A stretch of 64,000 nucleotides of DNA from Rhizobium rosettiformans W3 (GTDB lineage Bacteria; Pseudomonadota; Alphaproteobacteria; Rhizobiales; Rhizobiaceae). The translations under genes were made by a program, and so were the position numbers. Location of the stretch: NCBI RefSeq assembly GCF_004912135.1, contig NZ_STGU01000002.1, positions 124,001-188,000 on the forward strand. The letters run 5' to 3'. Under the pieces are notes generated by a model. That model ran no database searches. It saw only the letters and a program-made list of their open reading frames with translations, and had not been told where the DNA came from. Of the stretch, positions 61,852-64,000 are shown in pieces (within the stretch, counting starts at the first letter, position 1; every line of letters starts with the position of its first letter).

Positions 61852-61878
61852 TCTCTGCAGTACGATCTGGAAATCGGG

Positions 61879-61914
61879 ACGCCCGTTGCTCAGCCGAGCA
61901 GCGGGCGTTTTTTT
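61879..61914 (+). terminator. Terminator of the desaturase gene
   Basis: ACGCCCG...CGGGCGT with inner TTGCTC/GAGCA pairing, then a run of seven Ts. Starts 28 bases after the desaturase stop. Confidence 0.9.
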
Positions 61915-61941
61915 CTCTATGATGGCAAATGAGACCGCAGC

Positions 61942-62634
61942 TCAGCTTTTCGTACCCGTCTCCCAACCCGCCACCCATAGTTTGCGCAGCCTGTCGCCCT
62001 CGCGGCGAAAATGCGTTGCCGTTGCGCGGCAGTCTCTGATCCTGTCGACCCGGAAATTCCTAATCCCCTCCCGCAACTCGCACCAGCCGACGATCACAGC
62101 CGCGTCGGCATAATGAATGACGGCGATCGGCTTGATCGTCCGTGTGGTCGCCTGCTGCTGTTCGTTGACATAGTCGATCTCGAGCTTCTCCTCGTCGCGG
62201 ATCGCCCGGCGGATCATCGCAAAGTCGATGGCCTCGGGCGCTTCCGCGACGCGGCCCCAGGCATAAAGCGTGCGCGAGATCATGGCCTCGCGCAAAGGAT
62301 CGGGAAGGGCAGCCGCGATCTTGTCCAGCACCCGCGCGGAGGCGTCGCGCAGCTCAGGGTCGGCTGTCCGCTTCGTCAGCGCCATGCCCAAGACGATCGC
62401 CTCGGTCTCCTCGGCTGAAAACATCAGCGGCGGCAGGTGAAATCCGGGGCGCAGGATATAGCCGATGCCGCGCTCACCCTCGATCGGCACGCGCATCGCC
62501 TGAAGGGCGGCGATATCGCGATAGATCGACCGCTGCGTGACCTCGAGCTTCTCCGCGATCTGCTGCGCGGTAATCGGGTGGTCCGCCAGGCGCAGGATCT
62601 GGATGATCTCGAACAGCCGGGAAGCCTTGCGCAT
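61942..62634 (-). CDS. WYL-domain transcriptional regulator (YafY-like)
   Basis: 230 residues. HTH-11 DNA-binding domain (SRLFEIIQILRLADHPITAQQIAEKLEVTQRSIYRDIAALQAMRVPIEGERGIGYIL, about 5-60) and a WYL domain (LEIDYVNEQQQATTRTIKPIAVIHYADAAVIVGWCELREGIRNFRVDRI). Divergent from the LysE gene with an inverted repeat between them. Ligand unknown. Confidence 0.9.
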   Translation of the reverse strand: MRKASRLFEIIQILRLADHPITAQQIAEKLEVTQRSIYRDIAALQAMRVPIEGERGIGYILRPGFHLPPLMFSAEETEAIVLGMALTKRTADPELRDASARVLDKIAAALPDPLREAMISRTLYAWGRVAEAPEAIDFAMIRRAIRDEEKLEIDYVNEQQQATTRTIKPIAVIHYADAAVIVGWCELREGIRNFRVDRIRDCRATATHFRREGDRLRKLWVAGWETGTKS

Positions 62635-62650
62635 GCGATGTCCTCGTCAC

Positions 62651-62672
62651 AACTGACACACCTCTGTCAGTT
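62651..62672. promoter_or_regulatory. WYL-regulator operator, 8-bp inverted repeat
   Basis: AACTGACA-N6-TGTCAGTT, 17 bases upstream of the WYL start. A further exact half-site AACTGACA lies at 62751-62758, overlapping the ATG of lysE. Two sites 100 bp apart could bridge. Confidence 0.75.
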
Positions 62673-62757
62673 GGCTCCCGGTATAGCATGGCGCAACAGG
62701 CTGAAAAACAGGTGAGAATCTGGGTCAGCCATCCATCGCGCAACCGAGACAACTGAC

Positions 62758-63393
62758 ATGGCCTATGCCGAAAATCTCTGGCTTTTCACCCTCCTGCTCG
62801 CGGGCATCATCGTCGTGCCCGGCATGGACATGATCTTCGTCATCGCCAATGGCCTGACCGGCGGTCGACGCGCCGGCATTGCCGCCACCTCCGGCATCAT
62901 GCTCGGCGGCGCCTTCCACACCCTCTTCGGCACTATTGCCGTCACGGCCCTCTCGACGTTGGTGCCGCAGCTTGCCGGCCCCATGCTGGTGATCGGTTCC
63001 GCCTATATGATCTGGATCGGTTATACGCTGGCCAGAAGCGCCATCGTCATCGACGGCATCGAGGCGTCGAAGCTGCACCGGACGGTCCGCATCTTCAGCC
63101 AGGGCCTGATCACCTGCCTGCTCAACCCGAAGGCCTGGCTCTTCATCCTCGCCGTCTATCCGCAATTCATGCGCCCCGAATACGGCCCCTTCTGGCGCCA
63201 GGCGCTGATCATGGGTGCTCTGACCTTAATCCTGCAGGCAACCGTCTATGGCGGACTGGCCATCGCGGCGGCCAAGGGGAGGGATGCGCTCACCGCGAAA
63301 CCTGAAGTCACGATCTGGATCGGCCGCGCCGCCGGCTGGCTGCTGGTGGCTGTGGCGGCGCTGATGCTGGTGGAAGGGTGGCGAAGTTGGTGA
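62758..63393 (+). CDS. LysE-family amino acid/metabolite exporter
   Basis: 211 residues, six hydrophobic segments, LysE/RhtB family: VPGMDMIFVIANGLTGGRRAGIAATSGIMLGGAFHTLFGT (about 20-60), YMIWIGYTLARS and GLITCLLNPKAWLFIL. Exports an amino acid or related metabolite. Likely repressed or activated by the divergent WYL protein. Confidence 0.9.
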   Translation: MAYAENLWLFTLLLAGIIVVPGMDMIFVIANGLTGGRRAGIAATSGIMLGGAFHTLFGTIAVTALSTLVPQLAGPMLVIGSAYMIWIGYTLARSAIVIDGIEASKLHRTVRIFSQGLITCLLNPKAWLFILAVYPQFMRPEYGPFWRQALIMGALTLILQATVYGGLAIAAAKGRDALTAKPEVTIWIGRAAGWLLVAVAALMLVEGWRSW

Positions 63394-63417
63394 CGGTTCG
63401 GGAAGGCAGTCGGCGCC

Positions 63418-63729
63418 CTACAGTCCCACCGCCTTGCGCAAGGCCTCGTTCATCCGCGACTGCCAGCCATCGCCGGTCGCCTTGAACCGGTCGATGACCT
63501 CCTGGTCGAGCCTCAGGCTGATCGCCTTCTTCGGCGTTTCGGCCTTGGGGCGCCCCAGCTTGCGGTCGATCGAGGCAGCAAGTTCGGGAAACACCTCGCG
63601 GAAGGGACGCAGTTCCTTCAACTCCTCCTCGGTCATCTCCGGATTGTCAGGATCAGACGCAATCATCGCCTGGATCTCTGCCTCTTCCGCATCCGTAAGT
63701 GGCCGGGTCGATGAGAATTTGCCCTTCAT
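63418..63729 (-). CDS. brnA: BrnA-type antitoxin
   Basis: 103 residues. Acidic N-terminal half (TDAEEAEIQAMIASDPDNPEMTEEELKELRPF) and a ribbon-helix-helix end with KKAISLRLDQEVIDRFKATGDGWQSRMNEALRKAV, the BrnA signature. Neutralises BrnT and represses the operon. Start overlaps the brnT stop (ATGA). Confidence 0.92.
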   Translation of the reverse strand: MKGKFSSTRPLTDAEEAEIQAMIASDPDNPEMTEEELKELRPFREVFPELAASIDRKLGRPKAETPKKAISLRLDQEVIDRFKATGDGWQSRMNEALRKAVGL

Positions 63730-63974
63730 ATCTCGCTCCTTTCCTTCCGGCTGGCCGGTCGCATGGAGATAATGGAGATCGCCTCGCGTCCCATTGGCAA
63801 AAAGACAACCGCGACGATGATGCGCCCTTGGAACTCACCGATCGCGATGGCCCGACCGGTCTTTGCCACCCGGATCGAAGCGCTCAGGAAGAACGACACG
63901 TCCAGATCCGCGAAGTCCAAGCCGTGCTTCGCCAGATTCTGCTGCCGCTTCGGTTCATCCCAGACGATCACCAT
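63726..63974 (-). CDS. brnT: BrnT-type RelE-fold toxin
   Basis: 82 residues. VWDEPKRQQNLAKHGLDFADLD at the start and IISMRPASRKERSEI at the end are diagnostic. RelE-fold ribonuclease inhibiting translation. A GTATATAC palindrome lies 8 bases upstream (63982-63989), where the autoregulatory operator and -10 would be. The promoter region is cut by the window end. Confidence 0.92.
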   Translation of the reverse strand: MVIVWDEPKRQQNLAKHGLDFADLDVSFFLSASIRVAKTGRAIAIGEFQGRIIVAVVFLPMGREAISIISMRPASRKERSEI

Positions 63975-64000
63975 AGTTTATGTATATACGGAAAATCCGC

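Overview
The window is a GC-rich, densely coded chromosomal segment from an alphaproteobacterium, almost certainly a member of the Rhizobiaceae (Rhizobium/Agrobacterium-like). The reasons are rhizobial palindromic intergenic elements (RIME-like) at 2761-2878, 20821-20946 and 22446-22580, an lpiA-acvB pair, a betI-betB-betA operon, a Rhizobium etli type asparaginase, a TIGR03808-type Tat-exported beta-helix protein, a FixK/FNR-type box and a CysH of the APS-reductase type. I see no rRNA, complete tRNA, transposase, phage gene, CRISPR array or replication origin.

Layout. 1-9100 is a sulfur island: the end of a MerR regulator, the assimilatory operon cysH-cysD-cysN (minus strand) with a divergent Rrf2 regulator, an array of four near-identical small secreted proteins, a sulfate-binding protein, and a SulP transporter behind a structured RNA leader. 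9100-14600 holds two DUF6152/DUF6644-type exported or membrane proteins, a haem-copper-oxidase-like small membrane protein, a DUF2161 nuclease-fold protein, a stand-alone Ada zinc domain and a DctPQM TRAP transporter. 14900-19030 has a DUF900 lipoprotein hydrolase and the lpiA-acvB pair (lysyl-phosphatidylglycerol synthesis and hydrolysis). 19070-23210 is the glycine-betaine operon with a clear BetI operator. 23500-37500 is mixed: two c-di-GMP enzymes, oxidoreductases, a small low-GC accessory patch (HEPN-like protein, ribbon-helix-helix protein, micro-ORF with a strong terminator), an asparaginase, and a GNAT/flippase pair for surface polysaccharide. 37500-44400 has a frameshifted Tat beta-helix protein, an anaerobox-controlled 67-residue membrane peptide, a MarR/MFS efflux pair and a two-component system. 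44500-51000 is envelope and stress: fatty acid hydroxylase, two L,D-transpeptidases, a class A beta-lactamase, OhrR/Ohr. 51000-58000 has a MarR-controlled DUF899-DUF1579-VOC operon, rpsU, cspA and a second two-component system. 58000-64000 has an autotransporter, a fatty acid desaturase, a WYL regulator/LysE exporter pair and a BrnT/BrnA toxin-antitoxin at the edge.

How the parts work together. Several divergent regulator/target pairs carry a visible palindrome between them: OhrR/ohr, MarR/MFS, MarR/DUF899, WYL/LysE, BetI. The second two-component system faces the autotransporter across a perfect tandem 10-bp repeat of the kind OmpR-family regulators bind. The most unusual features are the tandem array of 82-residue secreted proteins with a duplicated operator, the three-way-junction RNA in front of SulP, the HEPN-like/RHH/micro-ORF patch, and the decamer repeats in front of the autotransporter. 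Starts were adjusted where a Shine-Dalgarno (SD) sequence decided them; all functional assignments come from reading motifs by eye, without database searches.
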